A stretch of DNA of 64,000 bases from Nitrosospira multiformis (GCF_900110185.1 NZ_FOCT01000003.1:264541-328540), one strand, 5' to 3'; counted from the first letter of the stretch, positions 1-9,648 are shown. Program-made: numbers and translations. Notes: generated by a model not told the origin, from the letters alone.

Positions 1-971
1 GGTATTGAACACCAGGTTGGCATAGCCAACCCCCATAGCGCCGTCCCAGTAGTTTGGCACGCAGTCATAGCGGAAGCCGTCAATATGATAGGTATTCAGC
101 CAGTGTGTGTTCACGCTATAGAAAAAGTCGCGGGTCAAGGCGCGGTTGAAATCGGTGCTGATGCCGAAATAGTCCTTGGCGAACGGGCCCATGAAAGGAT
201 TTTCGTCATACTGGAGCCTGTGGTAGAGATCGGCGTAAGGGAAATCAGCCGAGGCATGTCCATATACGACGTCAGCAATGACCGCCAGTCCATGCTGATG
301 CGCTGCATCGACGAAACGCTGGAAATCGTCCCTGCGGCCAAAACGTTCATCCACTCCGAAATAGCCGATGGGCAGGTAGCCCCAATCAACATCGAGCGAG
401 ACATTGCTGACAGGCATGACAGATATAGCATTTACGCCCAGGTCAGCCAGATAGGCCAGCCGATCGATCGCTCCTTGCAGGCTGCCGCCGAATTCCGCCA
501 GATTCAGTTCATACAGAATCAGGTCTTGCACCGCAGGCGTTTTCCAGGCGTTCTCCTCGGTACTCCAGACGTAAGGAACAAAGCCAAGCGTAAAAGCCGA
601 TAACTTCCCCGTAGCGTATTCGCGGGCAAAAGGATCGATGATCCAGTCGAGTACGCCCACATTCGGATTGTGCAGCTCAAAGCGATAGACGTATCGGCCG
701 GTAAACCGAAATGCGAACTTGGCTGCACATCCCGGATAGTGTTGAAATCAACCTTGCCTGACCACATGTCGCCGTACTCGCCATTTACGCCATGCCCCAG
801 TTCGAAGGCCAGCGGTTGAATTCCCTGAATGAACTGGTCGCGCTCATGAATGAGCTTTATCCACAGGCGGTTCCCGTTGGCGGCCGAGACCCAGGGCAGC
901 AGTATTCCAAAATCTACGATGCCCGGTGTAAGTTCATGCGGGCCGAGTTGATTCATGGGAAGATTTTTCAT
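1..971 (-). pseudogene. GH13 alpha-amylase family glycosidase, partial and frameshifted
   Basis: The product would be a glycoside hydrolase family 13 enzyme acting on alpha-glucans. Reading leftward from the ATG at 971 (GGGAG ribosome site just upstream), the N-terminal part is a carbohydrate-module-like domain containing LGPHELTPG and WSGKVDFNT. Near 696-700 the frame breaks. The continuation in the next frame (RYVYRFELHNPNVG, then DWGYLPIGYFGVDERFG, ADVVYGHASADF and IDGFRYD) holds GH13 conserved region I and the DGFRYD block with the nucleophile Asp. The gene leaves the window at base 1, so the C-terminus is not seen. A single missing base explains the break. It could be a real inactivation or a sequencing error. 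The family assignment is secure; the substrate is not known. Confidence 0.72.
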
Positions 972-1040
972 GATTTGATACTCCCACTGTATCGGTGTAG
1001 TCGGTCAAACGTTGGCGAGACGTTCGGTCAGGAAAGTTCT

Positions 1041-1400
1041 TCAGGGGAGGTCAACACCTTTCTCTCCTCCTTTGGGTCCCCAGAATACCACCCAGGTTCC
1101 GAAATCGCTCGAGAAATTCTCGAACCGGTGCTCAACTTTGGCGGGTACAAAAAGACAGTCACCCTCTTTGAATGGATAACGCTCCCCTTCAATCATCAGA
1201 TCACCCGTTCCTCGATGGACGAAATAGACTTCATCCTGCTCGTGCGGCGTTTGCGGATCATGCCCGATGGGAGCGTAATACTCGACGGACATGGTCCCAT
1301 GCGCCAGCGCAACGGCAAAACGTTCTCCCATTGGCCATTCCACGGTTACCGGACCGGGAATGCGGGACAATACTTCTTCAACGGTGGCTTTGATTTTCAA
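1041..1400 (-). CDS. cupin-domain protein
   Basis: A small single-domain cupin of 119 residues, function unknown. The segment HEQDEVYFVHRGTGDLMIEGE, then GDCLFVPAKVEHRFEN, matches the two cupin motifs. The usual metal ligands are visible: two acidic or His positions in HEQDE and the His of VEHRF. The start ATG at 1400 follows an AGGAGT-like site. It lies upstream of and on the same strand as the broken glycosidase but is separated by about 70 bp, so a shared transcript is possible but not shown. Cupins of this size range from sugar isomerases to simple metal-binding proteins. No substrate can be read from the sequence. Confidence 0.7.
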   Translation of the reverse strand: MKIKATVEEVLSRIPGPVTVEWPMGERFAVALAHGTMSVEYYAPIGHDPQTPHEQDEVYFVHRGTGDLMIEGERYPFKEGDCLFVPAKVEHRFENFSSDFGTWVVFWGPKGGEKGVDLP

Positions 1401-1489
1401 TGAAGACTCCTATCGGAAAAGATCGTATGGGTAAGGTTCATCCCTTGGCGCTGCGAAAGGCAGAACGCAGGCGAGGAATGTTGTAAACG

Positions 1490-1801
1490 CTATTTGTCAG
1501 GAAGAGATTCCTCCGGAGTTTCGTCCGATATTTCCTGAAATCTGCCTGACAAAGCAGCCAGAAACTCGCTACGGGAGGTCAGAAACCGGTAAAGCGGATA
1601 TGCAAGAATACCAAAGACTGCACCCAGAAGCAGGCCGGCGAACGGAGCTAAAAAGAGAGCGAGCAGCGCTCTACCGATCCCACTGCTTTCGAAAGTGAAA
1701 AGTGCGTTGAAAGGAGAAAAGAGCGTATTGGCGCAACAGAACGACAACGAGTTGAATTTTATAAAGGAGATGAAGTCGAGCTGGACTAAGTATCTGTTCA
1801 T
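1490..1801 (-). CDS. small membrane protein, unknown
   Basis: A predicted 103-residue protein with one long glycine/alanine/leucine-rich hydrophobic stretch (ALLALFLAPFAGLLLGAVFG and following residues), which suggests an inner-membrane helical hairpin. A polar, acidic tail ends ETPEESLPDK. Its ATG overlaps the stop of the preceding 45-codon ORF in an ATGA arrangement, which argues for translational coupling. The N-terminal third looks less protein-like, so the true start could be further in. No family recognised. Confidence 0.4.
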   Translation of the reverse strand: MNRYLVQLDFISFIKFNSLSFCCANTLFSPFNALFTFESSGIGRALLALFLAPFAGLLLGAVFGILAYPLYRFLTSRSEFLAALSGRFQEISDETPEESLPDK

Positions 1802-1935
1802 TTGATTGTCCCAGCAGCAATATGGGTTATCGGTTGGGAAAAGGCAATACATCGGAACATCTCCCGATGCTCCTGCGGTGATTCTATCTTGCCATGTGTT
1901 CTTCCCGTCAATGTTTGAGTGATCTGGTCCAGCAT
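1798..1935 (-). CDS. small ORF coupled to the membrane protein gene
   Basis: A 45-residue ORF beginning MLDQITQTLTGRTHGKIESP. It is supported mainly by an excellent ribosome site (AGGAGG, five bases before the ATG at 1935) and by the 4-base ATGA overlap with the next gene. The sequence is soluble and unremarkable. No homologue is recognised, and it could also be a leader peptide for the membrane protein. Confidence 0.35.
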   Translation of the reverse strand: MLDQITQTLTGRTHGKIESPQEHREMFRCIAFSQPITHIAAGTIK

Positions 1936-2195
1936 ATTTGCCTCCTGAAAGCCACTTACAATTTCCCCCGCTTTTTCCCCCACTTGGCAGGAAACATGCC
2001 GGGTGAAGATACCGACGGCAGTTCACCAACGGGCATAAGAAGTTGACCCTCGGCCGTCCGATGCTAGACTAAAGAGAATAAATGTCTTTGCTGTGGTACT
2101 GTAGCCAAATCGCCAAAGCTATTGACCGCGTCTGAGCCGGAGAACTACACGGATTGCTCAGCCGATTCCTCGAACGTTTCTACAGAGAGACCGCC

Positions 2196-4568
2196 ATGGG
2201 AGAGCTTATCGTAGCCAAGCCGGAATTGCCTCAGGACGTAATTGCCCTCATACCCATGCGCAATGTAGTGCTATTTCCGCATGTTCTGACTGCAATTACT
2301 GTAGGTCGCGCCAGATCCATTGCCGCGCTGGAGCATGCGCTCGATCCTAAACGACCGCTGGGCATCATCCTGCAGAAAGATCCTGCCGTGGATGAGCCGG
2401 GGCAGGATGCGCTGTTTAATGTAGGCACCGTGGTGAACGTTGTCCGGCATCTTGCCTCATCTGACGGGTTACGGCATGCCGTCTGCCAGGGGTTGGGCCG
2501 TTTTTCCATCGAAGAAATGATCGAGGACTATCCATTTCTCGCCGCTCGTGTGCGGCTTATTACGGAACCCGACGAGGTATCGACGGAAGCTGAGGCTCTT
2601 GCGATGCAGTTGCGGGAGCGTACAGTGGAGATACTCTCTCTGCTGCCGGGCGTACCGGCCGAACTGGCGCATGCGTTACAAGCTACCCGCGCACCCTCGC
2701 ATCTGGCTGATATCGCCGCGAGTCTGCTCGATACCGAAGTTGCGGAGAAGCAGATGCTGCTAGAAACGGTCAGTACGGAGGAGCGGCTACGCAAGGTACT
2801 TCAGATTTTGTCGCGCCGCATCGAGGTGCTGAGACTATCCCAGGAGATTGGTGAGCGTACGAAAGAGCACCTGGAAGACCGTGAGCGCAAGTTTCTATTG
2901 CGTGAGCAATTGAAGACAATCCAGAAAGAACTCGGTGAGACGGAGGGGGACGACGAGGAAATAGAGAAGCTGGATGAAGCGATCGCCGAGGCCGGCATGC
3001 CGGAAGAGATCGAGGCCCAGGCCAGAAAGGAATTGCAGCGCTTAAAGCGCATGCCTGCAGCTTCCAGTGAATATTCAATGCTGCACACTTACCTTGAATG
3101 GATGACGGAACTGCCCTGGAAGCTCCCGGAGGAGGCGCCCATCGACCTCGATGCCGCACGGCAGATTCTAGAGGACGATCATTTTGGGCTCGAGCGCGTC
3201 AAGCAGCGTATTATTGAATTCCTGGCCGTTCAGAAGTTGAAGCCGCAGGGGCGTGCACCTATCTTGTGCTTTGTCGGACCACCGGGAGTGGGCAAGACCT
3301 CCCTCGGCCAGAGCATCGCGCGGGCATTGCAACGCCCGTTCGTGCGCGTGTCGTTGGGAGGCGTGCATGACGAGGCGGAAATGCGAGGTCATCGTCGCAC
3401 CTACATTGGCGCCATGCCGGGCAACATTGTGCAGAGCCTGCGCAAGGCTGGCGCACGAAACTGCGTGATGATGCTCGATGAGGTGGATAAGATGTCAGCC
3501 AGCCTCCATGGCGACCCATCGGCAGCTCTGCTTGAGGTGTTGGATCCCGAGCAGAATTCCACGTTCCGGGACAACTACTTGGGAGTGCCCTTCGATTTAA
3601 GTCGTGTTGTTTTCATCGCCACGGCGAATGTTATTGACAACGTGCCGCCTCCGGTGCGCGACCGGATGGAGATTATTGACCTCCCCGGCTACACCCGGGA
3701 GGAGAAGCTTCAGATCGCACAGCGTTATCTCGTAAGCCGTCAACGTGAGGCCAATGGCCTGAACGAGGATCAGTGCGAGATAACGGTGGAAGCGCTCGAT
3801 GGCATCATCGCCAATTACACCCGTGAGGCGGGAGTACGGCAACTCGAACGGGAGATCGGGCGGGTCATGCGGCATGCAGCCATGCGGGTTGCCTCGGATG
3901 CCCAGGTCAAGGTGCGCGTGGATGCCGCAGACCTGGATGCTATTCTCGGATCTGCCAAATTCGAGCACGAGACCGGGCTGCTCACCAGTCTGCCGGGGGT
4001 TGCGACTGGCCTTGCCTGGACACCCGTAGGCGGTGACATTCTTTTTATCGAGGCAACGCGGGTGAGCGGGCGTGGACAGCTTATTTTGACCGGGCAGCTT
4101 GGCGGTGTGATGAAGGAAAGTGCCCAGGCGGCGCTTACGTTGTTGAAAGGCCGGGCAGACAGTCTTCACATCCCCGCATCCTTGTTTGAAGGCATCGACG
4201 TGCACGTGCACGTGCCGGCAGGCGCTATCCCTAAAGATGGTCCCAGTGCGGGCGTGGCGATGTTTATAGCGCTGGCTTCGCTTTTTACCAGCCGCCCAGT
4301 ACATCGCGACGTGGCGATGACGGGAGAGATCAGTCTGCGAGGGATGGTGCTGCCGGTGGGGGGTATCAAGGAGAAGGTGCTTGCCGCCCAGCGCGCGGGC
4401 CTGCACAGGGTGCTGCTGCCTGCGCGCAACGAGAAAGACCTGCGCGAGGTGCCTGAAACAACGCGTTCCACATTGGAGTTCGTTTTTCTGGAAACAGTGG
4501 ATGATGCGATCCAGACATCGCTGGGTCAGCGGGCGCGACGTCAGGAGTCGGAGTTCAAGCTGGTCTGA
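2196..4568 (+). CDS. lon: ATP-dependent Lon protease
   Basis: Lon is a cytoplasmic hexameric AAA+ serine protease that degrades misfolded and regulatory proteins. The N-terminal LON substrate-binding domain starts at VIALIPMRNVVLFPH, followed by a charged coiled-coil segment. The AAA+ module has Walker A GPPGVGKTS (about residue 360) and Walker B MMLDEVDKM. The C-terminal protease domain shows the catalytic Ser in KDGPSAG (about 683) and Lys in GGIKEKVL (about 725). The length of 790 residues is typical. I prefer the ATG at 2196; an in-frame TTG at 2154 preceded by GGAG would add 14 residues. It stands alone rather than in a clpP-clpX-lon cluster, so it may be a second, stand-alone lon copy. 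Confidence 0.95.
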   Translation: MGELIVAKPELPQDVIALIPMRNVVLFPHVLTAITVGRARSIAALEHALDPKRPLGIILQKDPAVDEPGQDALFNVGTVVNVVRHLASSDGLRHAVCQGLGRFSIEEMIEDYPFLAARVRLITEPDEVSTEAEALAMQLRERTVEILSLLPGVPAELAHALQATRAPSHLADIAASLLDTEVAEKQMLLETVSTEERLRKVLQILSRRIEVLRLSQEIGERTKEHLEDRERKFLLREQLKTIQKELGETEGDDEEIEKLDEAIAEAGMPEEIEAQARKELQRLKRMPAASSEYSMLHTYLEWMTELPWKLPEEAPIDLDAARQILEDDHFGLERVKQRIIEFLAVQKLKPQGRAPILCFVGPPGVGKTSLGQSIARALQRPFVRVSLGGVHDEAEMRGHRRTYIGAMPGNIVQSLRKAGARNCVMMLDEVDKMSASLHGDPSAALLEVLDPEQNSTFRDNYLGVPFDLSRVVFIATANVIDNVPPPVRDRMEIIDLPGYTREEKLQIAQRYLVSRQREANGLNEDQCEITVEALDGIIANYTREAGVRQLEREIGRVMRHAAMRVASDAQVKVRVDAADLDAILGSAKFEHETGLLTSLPGVATGLAWTPVGGDILFIEATRVSGRGQLILTGQLGGVMKESAQAALTLLKGRADSLHIPASLFEGIDVHVHVPAGAIPKDGPSAGVAMFIALASLFTSRPVHRDVAMTGEISLRGMVLPVGGIKEKVLAAQRAGLHRVLLPARNEKDLREVPETTRSTLEFVFLETVDDAIQTSLGQRARRQESEFKLV

Positions 4569-4623
4569 GCGTATGATTCCCTTTCCAACAAGGGTATAGG
4601 GTCCTGACCCATCCGTGGCTTCT

Positions 4624-5361
4624 TCAATCTCTTTTCTCCGCTTCCAGCCCCACATCGAATGCAGTCGCATAGCCCATTTCTGCTTCGGTAAGCTTGAGCA
4701 TCAACTGCCTTCCACCCTTGAGATAGATGCTGTCATCTTCATTCCGGGTCCTCTGCTGGTATGAACCCTTTCTCGCATACCCGGCATAGGGGGGTTGTGC
4801 GTGCACCTTATCGGTAATCGCATCATCGAAGTAGAGTTGCGATGTAAATTCGCGGCCGCGCGCATAACCGGGATCGGTACGTATCTTGAAATGAATATGA
4901 ACAGTTCTGCCAGGGTACCACCCTGGATAAATGCTGATAAAACGCACGCTGCCGTTCCTGTCCGTTACCTGATAGCCGCGCAGGAACTTCTTTCCTACTG
5001 TATTGAAATTCCTGTCCTCGACATCAGAATAGATTCCCTGCGCATCGCAATGCCAGATGTCGACTATGGCCTTGGCAAGCGGCAGGCACCTGTCCGTACC
5101 CTCGTTGCCCACTGTGAAAACGCGCATTTCGAGTGCAAGCGGAAGGCCGTCCTTTACCGAGCCATCGGAAGGATCGGATCGAATGTCTGAACGGTGCAGG
5201 CGCTCATCGACGAAATAAGGACCTTCCGTTTGCTGGGGTGTTACCACGCACGAAATCATTTTACGGGCGACCTCCTCACTTCCGGCATGGATGGATGAAT
5301 ATCGTCCTGCCATGCCGATTCCGGTTATCCCAAGCAATCCTAGCAGTTTTCGTCGATTCAT
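4624..5361 (-). CDS. intradiol ring-cleavage dioxygenase family protein, exported
   Basis: This resembles catechol/protocatechuate intradiol dioxygenases, non-haem Fe(III) enzymes that open aromatic rings. It starts with a Tat-like leader (MNRRKLLGLLGITG). The family core TPQQTEGPYFVDE is followed by the first iron Tyr in IYSDV and then by WYPGRTVHIHFKI, which supplies the second Tyr and the two His ligands. The ATG at 5361 follows GGGGAG at good spacing; an upstream in-frame ATG at 5373 lies within that site and is less likely. Exported members of this family often act on unknown or non-classical substrates. No aromatic degradation genes lie nearby. Confidence 0.8.
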   Translation of the reverse strand: MNRRKLLGLLGITGIGMAGRYSSIHAGSEEVARKMISCVVTPQQTEGPYFVDERLHRSDIRSDPSDGSVKDGLPLALEMRVFTVGNEGTDRCLPLAKAIVDIWHCDAQGIYSDVEDRNFNTVGKKFLRGYQVTDRNGSVRFISIYPGWYPGRTVHIHFKIRTDPGYARGREFTSQLYFDDAITDKVHAQPPYAGYARKGSYQQRTRNEDDSIYLKGGRQLMLKLTEAEMGYATAFDVGLEAEKRD

Positions 5362-5502
5362 GCCGCTCCCCATTTTGTATTCCTCGATGGCGATGGCGAC
5401 TGATATGCGATTGGGCCGCCCTAAGCTTGGAGGGCTTGCCCGCTTTTGAAGTTCCTACTGGAAGACCGGAGCCTGCGATATATCTAATAATAATGCAATA
5501 TA

Positions 5503-6111
5503 TTATTCGGGCGCGACATTCCCCTGGCTGGACGAGAGTTTGTTCAGCAGGTTGTTCTTCACTGACGGCCATTCATGCTGGAGGATTGAATAAACGACGG
5601 TATCGCGAATGGAACCATCGCGCATGATCTGGTGGTTGCGCAATATCCCATCTTGTTTCGCACCCAGGCGTTCAATGGCGCTCCTCGAAACCTGGTTGAA
5701 AAAATGTGTTCTGAACTCTACCGCTATCGCTTTCTTTTTCTCAAAGACATGCTGGAGCAATAACAGCTTGCTTTCCGTGTTCACCCCTGTTTTACAGACT
5801 GATTTCGCATACCAGGTGTAGCCGAGCATTGGACGCCTGTTCGCTTCATCCACGTTATAGAAACGGGTCGTGCCCACTATTCCATCTGTCGCATTCAGTC
5901 TTACTGCAAATGCGATGTTTCCTTTTTCAGCATTTTCGATGGCAGTGATCACATAGTTTTCCATCTGCTCGGGCGAGGGCACGTTTGCAAACCAGAGCTT
6001 CCAGAACTCTCCATCCCTGACCGCACATCGCAAAGGCTCGACGTGATCAGGTATAAGCGGTTCCAGGGTGACAATCTCACCCTTCAATACGATACGTTCG
6101 AGCCAACTCAT
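5503..6111 (-). CDS. GNAT N-acetyltransferase, RimJ/RimL type
   Basis: A 202-residue acetyl-CoA-dependent acetyltransferase. The opening LKGEIVTLEPLIPDHVEPL, the central IVGTTRFYNVDEANRRPMLGYTWYAKSVC and the closing RSAIERLGAKQDGILRNHQI follow the RimJ/RimL pattern seen in ribosomal-protein and small-molecule N-acetyltransferases. The substrate cannot be deduced. Its ribosome site is weak. The C-terminal tail after the domain (about 25 polar residues) is longer than usual. Confidence 0.75.
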   Translation of the reverse strand: MSWLERIVLKGEIVTLEPLIPDHVEPLRCAVRDGEFWKLWFANVPSPEQMENYVITAIENAEKGNIAFAVRLNATDGIVGTTRFYNVDEANRRPMLGYTWYAKSVCKTGVNTESKLLLLQHVFEKKKAIAVEFRTHFFNQVSRSAIERLGAKQDGILRNHQIMRDGSIRDTVVYSILQHEWPSVKNNLLNKLSSSQGNVAPE

Positions 6112-6173
6112 TTTTTCATGCAGCCCGCTGTTTGCCGGTGCGCGGCCAAGCTTTGAAACATTGACATTGGCCT

Positions 6174-6722
6174 TTAAAACATTGGCTTTTTCGCAGCCGC
6201 GTTATAGCGGTTCACTCCGCTCGTAATTTCCACTGCGGCTTCCGTTACCCCTGCCCATCCGGTTATCTTCACCCATTTGCCGGGTTCCAGGTCCTTGTAG
6301 TGTTCGAAAAAATGGGCAATCTGTGAGCGTGTCAGTTCAGACAAGTCGGCGTGAGATTTCACCGCACGATAGAGGGCGCACAGCTTGTCGATTGGCACCG
6401 CCAGAACCTTCGCATCTCCGCCCGCCTCATCGGTCATTTGAAGCATACCCAGGGGCCGACACCGTACCACCACTCCCGAGATGAGTGGAACCGGTGAAAT
6501 CACCAGAACATCCACCGGATCCCCATCTTCCGAGAGGGTGTGCGGGATATAACCGTAATTACAGGGATAGTGCATGCATGTCGACATGAAGCGATCAACG
6601 AACATTGCACCTGTTTCCTTATCCACCTCGTATTTGATGGGGTCGGCGTTCATGGGTATTTCTATGATGACATTGAAATCGTTCGGCACGTCGCGGCCGG
6701 AGCTGACTCTGTCAAGATTCAT
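6174..6722 (-). CDS. ppa: inorganic pyrophosphatase
   Basis: The soluble class I pyrophosphatase hydrolyses pyrophosphate to two phosphates and so pulls biosynthetic reactions forward. The family signatures are present: [20 protein letters not shown], then [23 protein letters not shown], which contains the Asp cluster that binds Mg2+. The length of 182 residues is normal. A clear AGGAAC site precedes the ATG at 6722. Confidence 0.95.
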   Translation of the reverse strand: MNLDRVSSGRDVPNDFNVIIEIPMNADPIKYEVDKETGAMFVDRFMSTCMHYPCNYGYIPHTLSEDGDPVDVLVISPVPLISGVVVRCRPLGMLQMTDEAGGDAKVLAVPIDKLCALYRAVKSHADLSELTRSQIAHFFEHYKDLEPGKWVKITGWAGVTEAAVEITSGVNRYNAAAKKPMF

Positions 6723-6801
6723 TCTTGTTCCTGTTACTGTTGACTGAAAAATCGCTATTATAGCTGTCGGCTTCGGTGATTAACTGCGGATTAAATGATC
6801 C

Positions 6802-7629
6802 ATGCGCATGCTGCTCAGCTTGGCCATCATGGCTGCACTCATCTATGTCGTTTTCGCGGCGGTGATATTCTTCGCCCAGCCCAGCCTTGTTTACTATCCT
6901 GAAATCGGACGTGGCATCACCGGGACTCCAGCTGACTCAGGCCTCGCGTATGAGTCTGTCGAACTGGAGACTGCGGATGGCGAAAGGCTGCATGGGTGGT
7001 TTGTCCCGGCATCTCATGCGAAAGCGACTATCCTGTTTTTTCACGGGAATGCCGGGAACATTTCCCAACGGATCGACTATTTGTCGATGTTTCACCGCCT
7101 TGGATATAACACCTTCATTTTCGATTATCGCGGCTACGGCGAAAGTAGCGGCAAACCGACAGAGCAGGGGACGTACCGGGATGCTGTTGCTGCATGGCGG
7201 TACATAACCGAAAAAAAGGCAATCCCGCCTGCCGATGTTGTGTTGTTCGGGGAATCTTTAGGCGGTGCAATCGCTTCCTGGCTGGCGGCCCGCGAAATTC
7301 CCGGCGTCCTGGTTCTGGCTTCCGTGTTTACCTCGGTGCCTGACATGGGAGCGCAACTGTATCCCTATCTTCCCATCCGGCGGCTTTCCCGTTTCAAATA
7401 CAACACTCTCGAGCATTTGAAGGATGTCAGTTGTCCCGTATTCGTCGCGCACAGTCCTCAGGATGAAATTGTGCCGTTCAAGCAAGGGCAGGCCCTGTAC
7501 GAGGCAGCACGCAATCCGAAGCGATTCATCGAGCTGCAGGGCGGTCACAATGAGGGCTTCATTTACACGAGGGAAGACTGGGCCAAGGCTTTGGGTAAAT
7601 TCATAGATGCGAGCCTGGGAAGACATTGA
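6802..7629 (+). CDS. alpha/beta hydrolase, BEM46/YfhR-like
   Basis: A membrane-anchored alpha/beta hydrolase. An N-terminal hydrophobic helix (residues 2-25, LLSLAIMAALIYVVFAAVIFF) precedes the hydrolase fold. Visible features are the oxyanion region FFHGNAGNISQR, the nucleophile elbow GESLGG, the Asp in HSPQDEIVPF and the His in GGHNEGF. This makes a complete Ser-Asp-His triad. The substrate is unknown; relatives include serine esterases and peptidases. The next gene starts three bases after this stop, so the two probably form an operon. Confidence 0.82.
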   Translation: MRMLLSLAIMAALIYVVFAAVIFFAQPSLVYYPEIGRGITGTPADSGLAYESVELETADGERLHGWFVPASHAKATILFFHGNAGNISQRIDYLSMFHRLGYNTFIFDYRGYGESSGKPTEQGTYRDAVAAWRYITEKKAIPPADVVLFGESLGGAIASWLAAREIPGVLVLASVFTSVPDMGAQLYPYLPIRRLSRFKYNTLEHLKDVSCPVFVAHSPQDEIVPFKQGQALYEAARNPKRFIELQGGHNEGFIYTREDWAKALGKFIDASLGRH

Positions 7630-7631
7630 AT

Positions 7632-8294
7632 ATGCTGATACTGGCGCATCGTGGTTATCACGCGACAGCTCCGGAAAATACGCTCGAGGCTTTTGAAGCA
7701 GCGATAATGGCAGGGGTAAATGGTATCGAGACGGATGTGCGCATGAGCCGGGATGGTGTGCCGGTGCTGGTTCATGATCGGGTAATGGCAACCGGACAGG
7801 CAGTGTCTGATCTTGTCCATCGCGAAATCGAAGGTGTGTTGGGGCACAAAATACCTACCCTGGATGAGGCGCTCGCGCATTTTCCCGACATACTCTGGAA
7901 TGTCGAACTCAAAACCCCACATCAATTGTCAACGGTATTCGGTGTTCTGGAAAAGTATCAAGCCGGCCATCGTATTATCGTCAGCTCCTTCCGGCATGAT
8001 CTGATTGCAACCTGCGCGTCATCATTAAAGCTCGATTGCGGCCTGTTGGTCGCGCACCGGCCACAAACTCTGGATTCCCTGTTGGCTGATTTCGATTGTG
8101 ATGGCAACGCCAGGATCAACCATCTGGTTTGGGATTACAACGTGCTGGATGGTGTTTTGTTGAAACAGGCGGCATTGAAAGGGTTCCGCAATTTTGTTTA
8201 CGGTCCGATAACGCGAAAGGAGCATGATGAATGCCGGCAACTGGAAGTAGATGGCATTATTACCGATTATCCACGAATTATGCAAGGTGTATAA
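7632..8294 (+). CDS. glycerophosphodiester phosphodiesterase family protein
   Basis: This would hydrolyse glycerophosphodiesters to glycerol-3-phosphate and an alcohol. The GDPD signature is complete at the N-terminus: ILAHRGYHATAPENTLEAF with the catalytic HRG, then GIETDVRMSRDGVPVLVHD with the metal-binding ETD and the second catalytic His. The length of 220 residues matches the cytoplasmic UgpQ-like class and there is no signal peptide. I start at the ATG at 7632, directly after the stop of the hydrolase gene. Confidence 0.85.
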   Translation: MLILAHRGYHATAPENTLEAFEAAIMAGVNGIETDVRMSRDGVPVLVHDRVMATGQAVSDLVHREIEGVLGHKIPTLDEALAHFPDILWNVELKTPHQLSTVFGVLEKYQAGHRIIVSSFRHDLIATCASSLKLDCGLLVAHRPQTLDSLLADFDCDGNARINHLVWDYNVLDGVLLKQAALKGFRNFVYGPITRKEHDECRQLEVDGIITDYPRIMQGV

Positions 8295-8343
8295 GTAGTC
8301 GCACCAACGCCCAGTTCTTCTCTTGTCACACGAAAATCGAGTG

Positions 8344-9075
8344 ATGCGCCGACGTTTTCTGCAAACCCTCACGGTCGGAGCCGCAGCGATGGCATTGAGT
8401 AGAACGATTTCAGCGAAGAACAAAGTATTCACTGTTTTCACATTTGGGGATTCGATTCTCGACTGCGGACGTTACAACGAATATGGTGTCCATCCGGGGC
8501 AGTTGATCCTCTGCAACAATGATTTCCTGTTTCCAGAGTTCAAGGGCCGCGATCTTATGTCTCAGTCATCCTCGATGACTGCACTGTTGGATCACCGTGC
8601 GCGTGATGGCAGCGTGGTTGACAATCTCTCCTGGCAGGCACGAGGTATCAAGGCAACTGGTGCTGCTGTCGCCCTGGTTACAGTAGGTGGCAACGATCTT
8701 CTCACTGGTCTTGCTGCGGACCGAGGGGAGGGCAGCGCGTGCTTCCAACAGCAATTGGATGCTTTTCTGCAAGCGCTTCCGGTACGGCCAGTTCTACTGA
8801 GCACAATTTACGATCCGACTTTCGGCGATGACTCCCGCAATTTTCTCGCCACTGATGCGCGCATTGCCCGGCCCAACTTCAATCGCATCAATGCCATTAT
8901 TCGGCAGCTTGCTCCACGTTATGGAGAGCTCGTCGATGTGCACCGCCATTTCCTCGCGGGTGACCCGTCCTGGTTTACAGGGACTATCGAGCCAAGCTTG
9001 CGCGGAGCATCAGAGGTGCGTGCTGTGTTTTTGCCTGCAGTGCTAAGAGCATTCCATGTCGCGCAAAATGCTTAG
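8344..9075 (+). CDS. SGNH/GDSL-type hydrolase, exported
   Basis: A likely exported esterase of the SGNH superfamily. MRRRFLQTLTVGAAAMALSR is a twin-arginine-like leader. Block I is FTFGDSILDCG with the nucleophile Ser, and block III is VTVGGNDLL with the oxyanion Asn. The final catalytic Asp-His pair is less clear; VDVHRHF is the best candidate. The protein closes with EPSLRGASEVR. It sits 50 bp after the phosphodiesterase gene on the same strand. Substrate unknown. Confidence 0.65.
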   Translation: MRRRFLQTLTVGAAAMALSRTISAKNKVFTVFTFGDSILDCGRYNEYGVHPGQLILCNNDFLFPEFKGRDLMSQSSSMTALLDHRARDGSVVDNLSWQARGIKATGAAVALVTVGGNDLLTGLAADRGEGSACFQQQLDAFLQALPVRPVLLSTIYDPTFGDDSRNFLATDARIARPNFNRINAIIRQLAPRYGELVDVHRHFLAGDPSWFTGTIEPSLRGASEVRAVFLPAVLRAFHVAQNA

Positions 9076-9201
9076 GCTGGAAGGGGATATCAAAAACGAT
9101 ACAACGTGGCATGAAAAAGCAAAAAGAAAATGATAGGCCTAAAATAGACAAGACAAGTAACGATTCCTGCAGCAGAACGTGTATCCATCAGGAGGAAACA
9201 G

Positions 9202-9648
9202 ATGGGCGAGAAGACAAAACCGCACATGGTCGGCATCAATCATGTCGCGCTGGAGGTCGGTGATATCGAAGAAGCGCTGGCTTTTTATGGCCGCATCTTC
9301 ACCTTTAAATTACGAGGGCGAGGTCAGGGCACTGCCTTTATCGATATGGGAGACCAGTTCATTGCATTGATGGAAGGGCGATCGCAAAGCCCGGACGATG
9401 AGAGGCATTTCGGCCTTGTGGTCGATGACCGCTCACATGTACGCGAACTCGCTGAAGCGGCGGGAGCGACATTGCTCCAAGGAGGCTTCCTCGACTTCCT
9501 CGATCCTTGGGGTAATCGCGTTCAGGTAGTCGAGTATCGCGATATACAGTTTACGAAAATCCCCGGAGTGTTGAAGTACATGGAACTGGATCTGGAGAAG
9601 AGCCAGAATGCAAAGGCGGAGCTGCAAAAAAAGGGAATTGAGACGTAA
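9202..9648 (+). CDS. VOC (glyoxalase/bleomycin resistance) family protein
   Basis: A 148-residue vicinal-oxygen-chelate fold protein. It has two beta-alpha-beta-beta-beta halves, the first at INHVALEVGDIEEALAFYG and the second at RHFGLVVDDRSHVRELAEA. FLDFLDPWGNRVQVVEY closes the domain. His and Glu residues at the usual metal positions (INHVAL, VVEY) suggest metal binding. An AGGAGGAA site precedes the ATG. Function cannot be refined beyond the family. Confidence 0.75.
   Translation: MGEKTKPHMVGINHVALEVGDIEEALAFYGRIFTFKLRGRGQGTAFIDMGDQFIALMEGRSQSPDDERHFGLVVDDRSHVRELAEAAGATLLQGGFLDFLDPWGNRVQVVEYRDIQFTKIPGVLKYMELDLEKSQNAKAELQKKGIET

Noticed and set aside
792..1403. 203-codon plus-strand ORF
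   Set aside because: It overlaps the cupin gene and the glycosidase N-terminus, both of which carry clear family motifs on the other strand.
3597..4670. 357-codon minus-strand ORF
   Set aside because: It lies antisense to lon and has no protein-like features; a shadow of high-GC coding sequence.
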